Source: CAZNPH01 sp964574985
GTDB lineage: Bacteria; Bacteroidota; Bacteroidia; Bacteroidales; SM23-62
Assembly (NCBI GenBank): GCA_964574985.1
Contig: CAZNPH010000017.1
Coordinates: forward strand, 1 to 64,000
Direction of reading: 5' to 3'
DNA: 64,000 nt
Part shown: one piece after another, positions 1 through 8,529 of the stretch
Position numbering within the stretch: position 1 is the first letter of the stretch
Layout: each line of letters begins with the position of its first letter
Notes under the pieces: generated by a model
Database searches by the model: none
What the model was told of the DNA's origin: nothing
Seen by the model: only the letters and a program-made list of their open reading frames with translations
Made by a program: the position numbers and the translations under genes

Positions 1-66
1 AGTTTCATTTGCGATTTAAAAAACATCAAAAACCTCAATATTACGAGGTCTGAATATATAGAAAAA

Positions 67-1401
67 ATGGACAGAAGAACTTTCTTTGAGTACGGAATCC
101 TGGGACTTGCAGCATCAGGATGCTCTTTCACAGATCATGGCTGGAATGATGATGCGATTTGCAAAACGCATGAATATGATATTGTTGTTGCGGGTGGTGG
201 TCCTGCCGGTTGTGCTGCTGCATTATCAGCAAGCCGGTTGGGCGGAAAGGTGGCTTTGATCGAAAAATATCCCTGTTTCGGCGGGGTCTGGACGATGGGT
301 GCCCTGGCAATAATTATTGACAGTCAGAATAAAACCGGACTGATGAGGGAGATCACCTCAAAATTGAAAAAAGACCGCCATTTGCACAATTTTTATCATG
401 ATCCGGAAAAGAAAGTGTATAATGTTGAAGCGATGAAGCTTCTATTGGACGATGTTTTATCTGATTCCAATGCCTGTTTGCGTTTGCATACATTCGTTGC
501 AGGTGTCGGGAAGTCAAACAGCAAGATTTCCTCAATTATTACCACTTCAAAAAGCGGATTCGAAAAATGGAAGGCGAAAGTATTTATTGACTGCACCGGG
601 GATGGTGATGTCGGGGCTTTGGCAGGTTGTGATTATCATATGGGGCGTGAATCGGACGGCAAGATGCAACCCGGTACAACATATGGTCTTGTTGGCGGAT
701 GGGAAGGAGATTTTCCCAAACGGCGGGAACTTACTGAAATATTTGAAAATGCCGGAAAGGATCTCCCTTATTTAGGCATTTATATCTTTGTTCAGGACGG
801 AATGCACAAGATGGGTTACCTCATGCCTTCCCATATATACGGACTCGATCCGACTGATGCGGATAATTTAACCAGGAGTGAGATAGAAGGACGCAGGCAG
901 GTGCGGTACGTGGTGGATGTGTTAAAAAAATACGGAGGACCGAAATTCAAAAACTTTTTTCTTGCAACTACGGCACCGACCATCGGAATTCGTGAGGGAA
1001 GACGCATTACAGGCAAGTACTATTTAACACTTGACGATATGGAGCAGGGAAAAACCTTCAAAGACGGTATATGCAACGTGGAAATGCCTGTGGATATTCA
1101 TCATCTGACAAAAGAGACCGGTACGGGACTGGATAACATCTGGACGAAACCATACCAGATCCCGTTTCGATGCCTGCAAGCTGTAAATGTATCCAATTTG
1201 CTGACCGCAGGCCGGTGCATTTCCGGTTCATTTCTTGCCCATGGAAGTTATCGCGTAACAGGCAATTCTGTTCCCTTGGGCGAGGCTGCCGGAATAGCAG
1301 CTACATTGGCAATCGAACAGGATGTTTTGCCTGAAGATCTTGATGGTGTAGAAGTGAGAAAAAAAGTCGATGACTTCCGTTCAAAGATCAGCAGTTATTG
1401 A
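67..1401 (+). CDS. Exported FAD-dependent oxidoreductase (FAD_oxidored type)
   Basis: 444 residues. The N-terminus has a DRRTFF stretch, a hydrophobic segment and AASGC (Cys19), so it carries a Tat-like and possibly lipoprotein export signal. The dinucleotide-binding motif GGGPAG lies at residues 43-48. A C-terminal NLLTAGRCISG block followed by GEAAG (about 378-412) closes the FAD site. This is the pattern of the PF12831 FAD_oxidored family, which in Bacteroidota sits in sugar-degradation loci; the substrate cannot be told. ATG 67 is used because the signal begins there. A weak 5-bp inverted repeat (32-36/45-49) precedes it. A second, larger member of the family is at 23267. Confidence 0.85.
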   Translation: MDRRTFFEYGILGLAASGCSFTDHGWNDDAICKTHEYDIVVAGGGPAGCAAALSASRLGGKVALIEKYPCFGGVWTMGALAIIIDSQNKTGLMREITSKLKKDRHLHNFYHDPEKKVYNVEAMKLLLDDVLSDSNACLRLHTFVAGVGKSNSKISSIITTSKSGFEKWKAKVFIDCTGDGDVGALAGCDYHMGRESDGKMQPGTTYGLVGGWEGDFPKRRELTEIFENAGKDLPYLGIYIFVQDGMHKMGYLMPSHIYGLDPTDADNLTRSEIEGRRQVRYVVDVLKKYGGPKFKNFFLATTAPTIGIREGRRITGKYYLTLDDMEQGKTFKDGICNVEMPVDIHHLTKETGTGLDNIWTKPYQIPFRCLQAVNVSNLLTAGRCISGSFLAHGSYRVTGNSVPLGEAAGIAATLAIEQDVLPEDLDGVEVRKKVDDFRSKISSY

Positions 1402-1770
1402 AAAACCGGTATATCCCCGGCAATCATACCTGCTTTCTCACTTTGCGGAATCCTTTCCACCGGGGGAATTTGTGATAGCATGACCGCCCAGCGTACAATA
1501 ATGAAATGTCTTTTTTGTTTTCGGTTTTAATCTGCAATTGATACTTTTACAAACAGATAATAATAACCTTCAATCATGGAGGGCAACGAAGTAATGAGGA
1601 AAACAATATAATAAGGACAGATATATCAAGAACCTGCTAAAACTACCGGAAGAGCCTGAAAATATAGAATAATTCTGCCGGCAAAGCTGACCAGGACGGC
1701 GCAAGTATTGTTCCCCTGAGTTGCGATATCGGTGTCTATGCTTGGAAGAAACCTTTTAACCTTTGGAAAT
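1402..1770. other. Intergenic region without recognisable gene
   Basis: 369 bases between the FAD oxidoreductase and the ThuA fusion gene. Short reading frames exist in all frames but none has a signal peptide or motif I recognise. A frame near 1695-1800 reads without stops into the next gene's leader in the wrong frame. It could be an eroded gene, as elsewhere in this window, but I cannot support one. Confidence 0.4.
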
Positions 1771-3531
1771 ATGAAAATACATCTGATCCGGCTTTTTGTC
1801 GTTAACCTGTTTGTATTATCCTGTGTTGTGGCACAGGTTAACGCGCAAACAGGCATAAAACAAGCGCATGCATTGACCACAAGGCCGGTTGACCAACTGC
1901 TGGTCGATAAAGAGAAAGAGCGCAGCCTGATTGAAAAGGCCCTGCCGCAGAAAGCAACGGTCAAACCGGAGCAAGAAAGGCGCTTGCTGATCTTCGATCT
2001 GAATGTCAATTACGGCGGACACCGGTCGATTGATTACGCGAACTACGCCTTTGCCAGGATGGGTGAGGAAACCGGGGCCTTTGAAACGGTCATAACCCGG
2101 GATACAATGGTTTTCAGGGATGAGAATCTGCGGAAATTTGATGCCGTGTTTTTTAACAATACGGTGGGCAACCTTTTCCGGGACGAAAAGCTCCGGCAGA
2201 ACTTGCTTGATTTCGTGTATGCCGGTGGCGGATTGCTTGGAGTCCATGGCGCCACCGTTGCATTCAGAGAATGGCCGGGTGCGCATGAGGACTGGCCCGG
2301 ATTCGGTGTGATGCTGGGTGCCAGGGGTGCAAGTCACAGGGAAAGTGACGAACATGCATATATCAAACTTGATGACCCCGGTCATCCGGTCAACCGGGTA
2401 TTCGGAGGAAAGGATTTTGATTTCCGCGATGAATTTTTCCGTTTTATTGATCCCTATTCCCGTAATCTTGTTCATGTATTATTAAGCATAGACACAGAGA
2501 AAACGAACATGGAACAGGGGCGTTCGTTCGGCCGGGTCACCCGCCCGGACAACGATTACGCGGTTGCCTGGGTCAGGAAGTATGGCCGTGGACGGATCTT
2601 TTACTGCTCAATTGCCCATAATCCGTATGTTTTCTGGGATTCCACCATGCTCGAATTTTACCTGGACGCGGTACAGTTTGTACTCGGAGACCTTGAGGCT
2701 TCTGCCGTCCCCGGAAATAAGCATACTCCCGCAATAGAAGCCCGGGAAAAGCTGGGATGGAAACTGGGAACAGAAGCATACACTTTCAAAAACAACACCC
2801 TGTTTGAAACCATTGACAAAACAAAAGATCTGGGATTGCTGTATGCAGGTGGATTGAACGTGCAGCAGGTGAGTGAAGACATCCCCAAAAAGTTTGATTA
2901 CCATCTTTCGGATGAGGAATTGACGGAGGTCAGGGACAAATTGATCTCGTCAGGGATCTCCATGCTGACCTACTTTATTTTTGACATCCCGGGGGATGAA
3001 AAGACCGTGAAAGAAATATTTGAATTCGGGCGCAAGATGGGAATAGAGACATTTATTTCCGAGCCCAAACCGGAAAACCTGGATCTGATCGAAAAATATT
3101 GCGAAAAGTACAACATCAAACTCGGTCTGCATAACCACGGGAAAAGACTGTCCCCGGTTTATCATGATCCCGTGAAAATCGTTCAGCTGACCAAAGACCG
3201 GAGTCCGCTTATCGGCGCTGCCTGCGATTTCGGCTACTGGGTCAGGGAAGGCATTGATCCCCTGGAAGCAATAAAAACACTGGGCCACCGGATCATTACC
3301 CTGCAGGTTCATGATCTGAACGAAGTAAGTGACCAGGCCCACGATGTGCCATGGGGCACAGGAGAAGTCGATCTGGATGGTATTTTTCACTACCTTGTTA
3401 AGGAAGATATTCAACCGGTCATGTTCGGATTGGAATATTCCCGGAACTGGGATAATTCCCTGCCTGAGATCAAAAGATCCATTGAATATTTCGACCGTAA
3501 ATCCATTGAAATGGCGGACGAATCAGAATAA
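1771..3531 (+). CDS. Secreted ThuA domain / sugar phosphate isomerase-epimerase fusion
   Basis: 586 residues from ATG 1771, chosen over ATG 1732 because a clean signal peptide (MKIHLIRLFVVNLFVL...) begins there. Residues about 75-305 form a ThuA-like (class I glutamine-amidotransferase fold) domain with the GGGLLGVHGA core and a GASHRESDEH segment. Residues about 325-580 form an AP-endonuclease-2 type TIM barrel with the metal-site motifs SEPKPE, LHNHG, CDFGYW, VHDLNE, GTGEVD and LEYS. ThuA and xylose-isomerase-like barrels are often neighbours in sugar loci; here they are one polypeptide. A role in periplasmic modification or isomerisation of an oxidised sugar is inferred. Confidence 0.82.
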   Translation: MKIHLIRLFVVNLFVLSCVVAQVNAQTGIKQAHALTTRPVDQLLVDKEKERSLIEKALPQKATVKPEQERRLLIFDLNVNYGGHRSIDYANYAFARMGEETGAFETVITRDTMVFRDENLRKFDAVFFNNTVGNLFRDEKLRQNLLDFVYAGGGLLGVHGATVAFREWPGAHEDWPGFGVMLGARGASHRESDEHAYIKLDDPGHPVNRVFGGKDFDFRDEFFRFIDPYSRNLVHVLLSIDTEKTNMEQGRSFGRVTRPDNDYAVAWVRKYGRGRIFYCSIAHNPYVFWDSTMLEFYLDAVQFVLGDLEASAVPGNKHTPAIEAREKLGWKLGTEAYTFKNNTLFETIDKTKDLGLLYAGGLNVQQVSEDIPKKFDYHLSDEELTEVRDKLISSGISMLTYFIFDIPGDEKTVKEIFEFGRKMGIETFISEPKPENLDLIEKYCEKYNIKLGLHNHGKRLSPVYHDPVKIVQLTKDRSPLIGAACDFGYWVREGIDPLEAIKTLGHRIITLQVHDLNEVSDQAHDVPWGTGEVDLDGIFHYLVKEDIQPVMFGLEYSRNWDNSLPEIKRSIEYFDRKSIEMADESE

Positions 3532-3550
3532 ACCGGTTTGAAATGAGGGT

Positions 3551-3574
3551 CCGGCAGGAAGATGCCCGTTTTTT
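3551..3574 (+). terminator. Possible weak rho-independent terminator
   Basis: A short stem (GGCA / TGCC with a six-base loop, one mismatched outer pair) is followed by six T residues at 3569-3574, 20 bases after the ThuA-fusion stop codon. The stem is short, so this is tentative. Confidence 0.35.
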
Positions 3575-3614
3575 CACGGATCCATTTTTGCGTTGGATAA
3601 TTTTTAGGTTATTT

Positions 3615-3622
3615 TAGCTTTG
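3615..3622 (+). promoter_or_regulatory. Bacteroidota-type -7 promoter element
   Basis: TAGCTTTG matches the Bacteroidota -7 consensus TAnnTTTG and lies 28 bases before ATG 3651. Possible -33 partners are a GTTG about 19 bases upstream or a TTTG at 3587-3590 with a longer spacer. Confidence 0.55.
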
Positions 3623-3650
3623 GTTTTCTGAACATCTAATTATATGCCTT

Positions 3651-4667
3651 ATGAATGAAGAAGTTAGCAGTAAAAACACCAAAAAGGAGATCCTTGAAGC
3701 CTATCAGAAATTGTTAAAGCAGGCCAGGGAGAAAAAAGAGATTGCCCCTGAAAAGGAACCACAGGAAAAACAGAAATCCGCCATTTTTGAGGGAGCAACC
3801 AGGCAACAGCCTGATAAGATCATGAAGGATATTTCCGGACTGAAGATCAGTTTAAGCCAATCGCTTGACAAAGTTGAAGAATCTCTGATTGAAGAGCACA
3901 AAAAGCTTTCTGAGGTAAGCGAGGCAATCCGGGTGGAAAAGGAAAATCTCCAGAATATCCATCAGATAAAGGCCGAAGCCGATTCTCTGGAAGCACTGGT
4001 CAATACCCATAAGGAAAAGGAACAGGAAATGGAACAGGAGATGAAGGACCAGCGTGAGGCCTGGGAAAAGGAAAAGAAGCAGGCAGAACAGGAATTACAG
4101 GAAGAGAAGGAACGCATCAGGAAGGAGAGGGCGAGGGAAGAGGAGGAGTATCTATATCATCGTGACCAGAAACGGAAGAAAGAGGAAGACAGCTATAACG
4201 AAAAAATGCTGAAACAGGAAAAGGAATTGAAGGAAAGACGTGAAGCCTTTGAGAAAGAGATACTGGAGCGGGAAGCGGATATTAAAGCCAGTGAAGATGA
4301 GTTTCAGGAACTGAAGAAGAAAGCTGAACAGTTTCCGGCGCAACTGGAAGGGGCCGTGCAGCAAAAAGAAAATGAAATCACCCTCCGCCTGACTTCTGAA
4401 TTCAAACACGAGAAGGATATTCTGCAGAAAGAATACCAGAGTGAACTGAAATTAAAGGATCAGACCATCAAAACCTTACAGGACAAGATCAGGGACCAGG
4501 ACAATATGGTGAACCAGCTTTACAAAAAAGTGGAGAATGCCGATAAAAACGTGAAGGATATTGTCCTTAAGGCCATCGAGAATTCAGGAAGATATACCTT
4601 TTCTGAGAAGGCGACCGATGATCAGAATTATAAGCGGGAGAACAGAAAACAGCAAAGCGAAGCGTAA
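3651..4667 (+). CDS. Long coiled-coil protein of unknown function
   Basis: 338 residues, almost entirely charged heptad-rich helix (E, K, Q and R dominate from residue 75 to 330). There is no signal peptide and no membrane segment, so it is probably cytoplasmic. The N-terminal 60 residues are basic/acidic low complexity. It resembles no enzyme family I recognise; proteins of this kind act as scaffolds or cytoskeleton-like filaments. It has its own TAnnTTTG promoter and no co-directional partner, so context gives no further clue. The very low hydrophobicity and absence of Cys and Trp-rich blocks argue against a catalytic domain. Confidence 0.75.
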   Translation: MNEEVSSKNTKKEILEAYQKLLKQAREKKEIAPEKEPQEKQKSAIFEGATRQQPDKIMKDISGLKISLSQSLDKVEESLIEEHKKLSEVSEAIRVEKENLQNIHQIKAEADSLEALVNTHKEKEQEMEQEMKDQREAWEKEKKQAEQELQEEKERIRKERAREEEEYLYHRDQKRKKEEDSYNEKMLKQEKELKERREAFEKEILEREADIKASEDEFQELKKKAEQFPAQLEGAVQQKENEITLRLTSEFKHEKDILQKEYQSELKLKDQTIKTLQDKIRDQDNMVNQLYKKVENADKNVKDIVLKAIENSGRYTFSEKATDDQNYKRENRKQQSEA

Positions 4668-4683
4668 ACGGAATATAAAACCG

Positions 4684-4920
4684 TTATTTTCCCCGGCAGC
4701 ACGATCTGGTATCCGGCGCATGCTGTGCCAGCACCATTGTCTGACCACCTGTTCCACAACCGATGTCGGCAATACGGGATTCATCGGTGAGATCGTCGAC
4801 AAAGCTCAATGCTTTCACTGTCACTTCGGGGCTGCCCGGCCCTTGTCGTTCTATGCTTGAAAAATATTCACAGATTAAATTGAAATCGGAATCGTGAATT
4901 GATTTATTTTCAGATAAGAT
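4684..4920 (-). pseudogene. Fragment of a class I SAM-dependent methyltransferase
   Basis: On the minus strand, in one frame, the translation contains a block NLICEYFSSIERQGPGSPEV followed, after a short conserved stretch, by the SAM-binding motif I (IADIGCGTGGQTMVLA). It then breaks into an unrelated tail and a TAA at 4684-4686. This is the first quarter of a methyltransferase family common in Bacteroidales (about 240-260 residues). The catalytic remainder is missing, and no ATG precedes the conserved block. The frame lies directly behind, and in phase with, the stop of pabC. It is a dead remnant trimmed at both ends. Confidence 0.7.
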
Positions 4921-4932
4921 TGAGGGGACCGG

Positions 4933-5535
4933 TCAGGGCATGATATTTTTCATTTCTATTACAGACCCTGTATCCAGATCCATCATGCAGTTGATCAGGC
5001 GGGCAAGATTGAATTTTGTAAGGTCCCCAGGTTTTATCTTCGCCTCGGTTATATCACCCCTGTCCAGAAGGTGCTGGCGCATGGTGCCCCTGAGCAGCGC
5101 ATTGGCGGGGGTCACCCATGAGCCGTCCGGTTCCCGGAAAACAATATTGGTGTATGAGGTATCTGTCAGATACCCGTCTTTCAGGATCAGGATGTCATCG
5201 CAATCCCCTTTCAGGGAAAGAAGTTGTTCCAGCCGGCTCCGGTCCGCATATTTATACCTGTAGTCGATCTCATTGTCCTCCACGATTTTCAGGCTTTCTA
5301 TTTTCCCCGGCTGATACGGAAGGATCTGCACCTCCCTGACCTTTTGGTCATATATCACCCTGCATTTACAGGTGCCCGTTCCCATACCTGCTGGTATCCT
5401 GATGATATCACGGAGATCCAGTTCCGGGCTGATCCCCAGCAGTTCTTTGCGGGACCGGTTCATCCTGCGGTTATGGTATTCAACGTTCCGGACCTGCCGG
5501 TTCTCAATACAGATGGTTTCAAGCAACAGGCACAT
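4933..5535 (-). CDS. pabC: Aminotransferase class IV, aminodeoxychorismate lyase-like
   Basis: 200 residues from the ATG at 5535; an upstream in-frame ATG at 5577 lies deep inside pabB. The protein begins MCLLLETICIENRQVRN, with the paired NRRMNRSR motif typical of short Bacteroidota PabC proteins. A YADRSRLEQL segment is consistent with the PLP lysine region of class IV enzymes, and TDTSYTNIVF and TPANALLRGTMR are the conserved PLP-site blocks. PabC converts 4-amino-4-deoxychorismate to 4-aminobenzoate for folate synthesis. It overlaps the end of pabB by 17 bases, indicating translational coupling. Assignment as a PabC rather than a branched-chain aminotransferase rests on length and the pabB partner. 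Confidence 0.85.
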   Translation of the reverse strand: MCLLLETICIENRQVRNVEYHNRRMNRSRKELLGISPELDLRDIIRIPAGMGTGTCKCRVIYDQKVREVQILPYQPGKIESLKIVEDNEIDYRYKYADRSRLEQLLSLKGDCDDILILKDGYLTDTSYTNIVFREPDGSWVTPANALLRGTMRQHLLDRGDITEAKIKPGDLTKFNLARLINCMMDLDTGSVIEMKNIMP

Positions 5536-6505
5536 ATACCTTGTCAATGAGTTCCTGGTATTCCTTCCCGGGATCACTCATATGGGTGATGCCCCCTCCG
5601 CTGCGGTAATACATTGTTCCGTTCCGTTTTTCGATATACCGTATCATGACCCCGGAGTCAAAATCCCTTCCGTCAAAATACCCCATGATACCCGTGTAGA
5701 ATCCCCTGGGTCCCCCTTCCGCCTCCCGTATGATCCTCAGGGTTTCCGCCTTGGGCGCCCCGCTGACCGAACCCGCCGGCAGCATGGAAAAAAGGATCTT
5801 TCCAAGATCGGATGCATACCCTTCGGGCAAGGTGCCCGAGATGACTGAACTTACCTGTAAAAGGGTTTTATCATGGGTCTTCAGCGTATCAACATACCGT
5901 AACCTGTCTACCTTCACCTGTCCGGCATGAATGCTCAGGTCATTGCGGATCAGGTCCACGATGGTAATATGTTCCGCCATTTCTTTCTCATCCTCCAGTA
6001 TGATCCGGCGGGCATCCGGTATGGCTGCATCAATGGTCCCCTTCATTGGGTAAGAGAATATTCTTCCGTCCCTGATCTGTATAAAAGTTTCCGGGGAAAA
6101 TACCACGAATTCATCCCTGTAAAGAAGTTTGTACCTGGCCCTGCTTATCCGGTAAATTGTCCGGAGGTCCAGTGAGGTGTGTATTTCAGTGGGAAAGGTG
6201 AGGTTGGTCAGGAAGGTATTCCCTGCCATGATGTTTTTGGTAACCAGGTCAAAAGCGGATTGATATTCCCCGAACGCTACCGGGTATTTCTCAAATTCAA
6301 ATGAACCGGTTTCCGACGCTGATCCGGTGTTCGTTTCATAAGATGTGGTTTGGAATAAAATGTCATCAGGCAGTTCCGGGAGCGGATACAGGAATGGAGT
6401 GACCATCTCAAAATCAACGATCAGTAAGAACGGTATGCCATCCCCTGCCAGCAGGCCGATGTCCCGTATGATATTTCCGTTTGTACCCCGATGCATAATA
6501 TACAT
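5519..6505 (-). CDS. pabB: Aminodeoxychorismate synthase component I
   Basis: 328 residues, the short form usual in Bacteroidota (E. coli PabB is about 450). Chorismate-binding-fold motifs are present: PMKGTI (153-158), DLIRNDLS (184-191), AGSVSGAPK (244-252) and FYTG (269-272). PMKGTI, with Lys156, is the PabB version of the PIKGT block used to aminate chorismate. The protein makes aminodeoxychorismate for folate. No PabA glutaminase is in the window, so either ammonia or a TrpG encoded elsewhere supplies nitrogen. pabC follows with an overlap. The start is 12 bases from an inverted repeat (6518-6569) that could regulate it. Confidence 0.93.
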   Translation of the reverse strand: MYIMHRGTNGNIIRDIGLLAGDGIPFLLIVDFEMVTPFLYPLPELPDDILFQTTSYETNTGSASETGSFEFEKYPVAFGEYQSAFDLVTKNIMAGNTFLTNLTFPTEIHTSLDLRTIYRISRARYKLLYRDEFVVFSPETFIQIRDGRIFSYPMKGTIDAAIPDARRIILEDEKEMAEHITIVDLIRNDLSIHAGQVKVDRLRYVDTLKTHDKTLLQVSSVISGTLPEGYASDLGKILFSMLPAGSVSGAPKAETLRIIREAEGGPRGFYTGIMGYFDGRDFDSGVMIRYIEKRNGTMYYRSGGGITHMSDPGKEYQELIDKVYVPVA

Positions 6506-6517
6506 GCGAATTTATAC

Positions 6518-6569
6518 ATCCGGAAATGAATGTGGAAATATACTTTACCATTTTATTTCATTCCCGGAT
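6518..6569. repeat. Inverted repeat in the pabB / SGNH divergent region
   Basis: The arms ATCCGGAAATGAA (6518-6530) and TTCATTCCCGGAT (6557-6569) are reverse complements at 12 of 13 positions and flank a 26-base AT-rich spacer. They sit between two divergent genes. The element could be an operator for a dimeric regulator or a hairpin. Confidence 0.55.
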
Positions 6570-6650
6570 ACGATTTTTGATTCCCTGCCGGACCAGCAAC
6601 CCGGTAATTGATTAAGTTTACACAAAAAATAACCAATCCGACAAGAAAAC

Positions 6651-8234
6651 ATGATTACAAATGTTATTTACTCCAACCGGATAAAAGCAATATCGGCGGT
6701 TTTTTTCCTGGCCCTTCAGGTGCATCCGGCAGCCGCGCAGCAGGAACCGGATTGTTCACCGGGCAACCGGATCATCCTCCCGGAACCGGAAGGCGAGGAA
6801 TTGTTCGGATCGCGGATCCAGCGGAGCATGACACTGCTGGCAACCAGCAGCCCCTTAAGGCATTACCCGGTAAAGATCCTGGTGTACGGGCAATCCATTT
6901 CTGCAGGCCTGAAAAACAGCTGCCTTGAACAGGCCATCAGGGACCGGTTCCCTCATGCCAACATTCATTTCGGGAACAAATCGATTTCCGGATTTTCCGC
7001 CGGTCAGCTGGTGCGCCCGGCAGCACTGGACATTTACCCTTCTTATCCCGACCTGATCATCCTGCACGATTACGGGGTGAATTCCGTCGAGTTCGAACGG
7101 ATCATATACAACATCCGCAAATACACCACTTCCGACATCCTTTTGTGGACCCACCATTACGGCACAACCGGTGGAGGCAGCAAAAGCAGGGAAACCCTGG
7201 AACGTCACAGGCGAAATGACCATGCTTCGGATGTGATACGGTATCTTGCCCAGAAATACAATTGTGAACTGGCGGATGTCCGGTCCGAATGGCACAGGTA
7301 TTTACAATCGAACGCCCTTGACCCGTCATTGTTGCTTGCCGACAATGTCCACCTCAATGAATTTGGCAACAAACTGATGGTGGCCATTTTGATGAAGCAT
7401 TTGAAATTCAATCCATTGACACCCAATCACTGGATGGACAAGGTCAAAACTTATGAGGTAAAACGCCTGGCGGATGAAGGCAATGACAATATCATTTCAT
7501 TCACCGGGGAACCATGGAAATTCCGTGGGAGTTCTGCACTGGGCGAGTCTCCGGAAAATTCACTGAAGATGAAATTCACGGGGAACCGGGTGGATGTGGT
7601 GGCCGGACTCACTCAGGGTATACAAACCGGTACGGCAAAGGTCCTGATTGACGGGAAAGCCCCCTCTGCCAACCCGGACCTGTACAGCTTTACCCTGCCA
7701 ACGCCTGCTTTTGGTGCAAGCTACCAGCCGGGTATCCGGAAGATCACCGGCAATAAACCATTGCTTGTGGAGGACTGGACCCTCCGCATTACAGAGGTAC
7801 ATGATGACGGCAGCTATGCATTTGAACTGTACGGATTCAAAACAGGATTTGACGGCAGGGGTAAATTCAATGCCGCGGATTTTACCATGGGAAAGTATGG
7901 GGATATGCAGGCGAACGAACCATCGGCCACCGGAGAAATGAGCTGGGTTTCCAATTCGGGCCGGATTGTCATTGACTACCGCGATTTTAAGGTCTCATGG
8001 GGATTGCACAGGACTGAAGAAAAGATGCCCGGAAATTACGGGATCACCTGGAGCGTTGTCCCGCTGTTCGTGGACACATATGAACCTCCCGAAGTAACAG
8101 ACCCGGCGGACATTACCCGAATAACCCTGGCAAAGGGTCTGGAAAACAGGGAGCATACACTGGAAATCATCCCCAACGGAAACGGACCGGTACCCGTTAA
8201 ACAAATCGTGATCCATACCCCGGCGATTCGATGA
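6651..8234 (+). CDS. Secreted SGNH/GDSL-type hydrolase (carbohydrate esterase-like)
   Basis: 527 residues with a signal peptide ending near AAAQQ (about 30). An SGNH hydrolase domain covers about 70-255. The block I serine is in VYGQSISAG (Ser82), the glycine block is GNKSISG, HDYGVNS is the block III region, and the Asp-x-x-His pair is in ADNVHLNEFG (Asp231, His234). Two beta-rich regions (about 260-527) follow, probably carbohydrate-binding or jelly-roll domains. The family removes acetyl or other ester groups from glycans; the precise substrate is unknown. It stands alone, divergent from pabB. Confidence 0.8.
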   Translation: MITNVIYSNRIKAISAVFFLALQVHPAAAQQEPDCSPGNRIILPEPEGEELFGSRIQRSMTLLATSSPLRHYPVKILVYGQSISAGLKNSCLEQAIRDRFPHANIHFGNKSISGFSAGQLVRPAALDIYPSYPDLIILHDYGVNSVEFERIIYNIRKYTTSDILLWTHHYGTTGGGSKSRETLERHRRNDHASDVIRYLAQKYNCELADVRSEWHRYLQSNALDPSLLLADNVHLNEFGNKLMVAILMKHLKFNPLTPNHWMDKVKTYEVKRLADEGNDNIISFTGEPWKFRGSSALGESPENSLKMKFTGNRVDVVAGLTQGIQTGTAKVLIDGKAPSANPDLYSFTLPTPAFGASYQPGIRKITGNKPLLVEDWTLRITEVHDDGSYAFELYGFKTGFDGRGKFNAADFTMGKYGDMQANEPSATGEMSWVSNSGRIVIDYRDFKVSWGLHRTEEKMPGNYGITWSVVPLFVDTYEPPEVTDPADITRITLAKGLENREHTLEIIPNGNGPVPVKQIVIHTPAIR

Positions 8235-8441
8235 ATTGGCATCATGCCCGTGAATATGCCGGCGGCGGTACAGCCATATTTGAAATTAGCAGAGCATGAT
8301 TCAAAACAAAACACAATAAACAGGATATTTGTGGAAAAAGAAAATGACGGGCGAAGTGATAAAAAAAATAAAATCCCTGCTGCCGGGGTATCATTTCCGG
8401 GAAAGATTCGAATGACCGGTTTCCAAAACATTGAAAATTTG

Positions 8442-8449
8442 TAAATTTG
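8442..8449 (+). promoter_or_regulatory. Bacteroidota-type -7 promoter element
   Basis: TAAATTTG matches TAnnTTTG and lies 80 bases before ATG 8530. It would drive the run of genes to 15079. No clear -33 TTTG is seen. The preceding 200 bases hold only a 23-codon frame (8343-8414) with no recognised identity. Confidence 0.45.
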
Positions 8450-8529
8450 ATATCATGGCACTTTGCAGAAGCATGATCTGCAGATCTGTCATCAATCCAA
8501 GCCATGCTGTTCTTTCAATGGAGATGCTG

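Noticed and set aside
31..49. Terminator or riboswitch upstream of the first gene
   Set aside because: Only a five-base stem with no T-run and no wider structure could be seen.
6855..7295. Minus-strand frames opposite the SGNH esterase
   Set aside because: They are shadows of the coding strand, whose catalytic motifs are complete.
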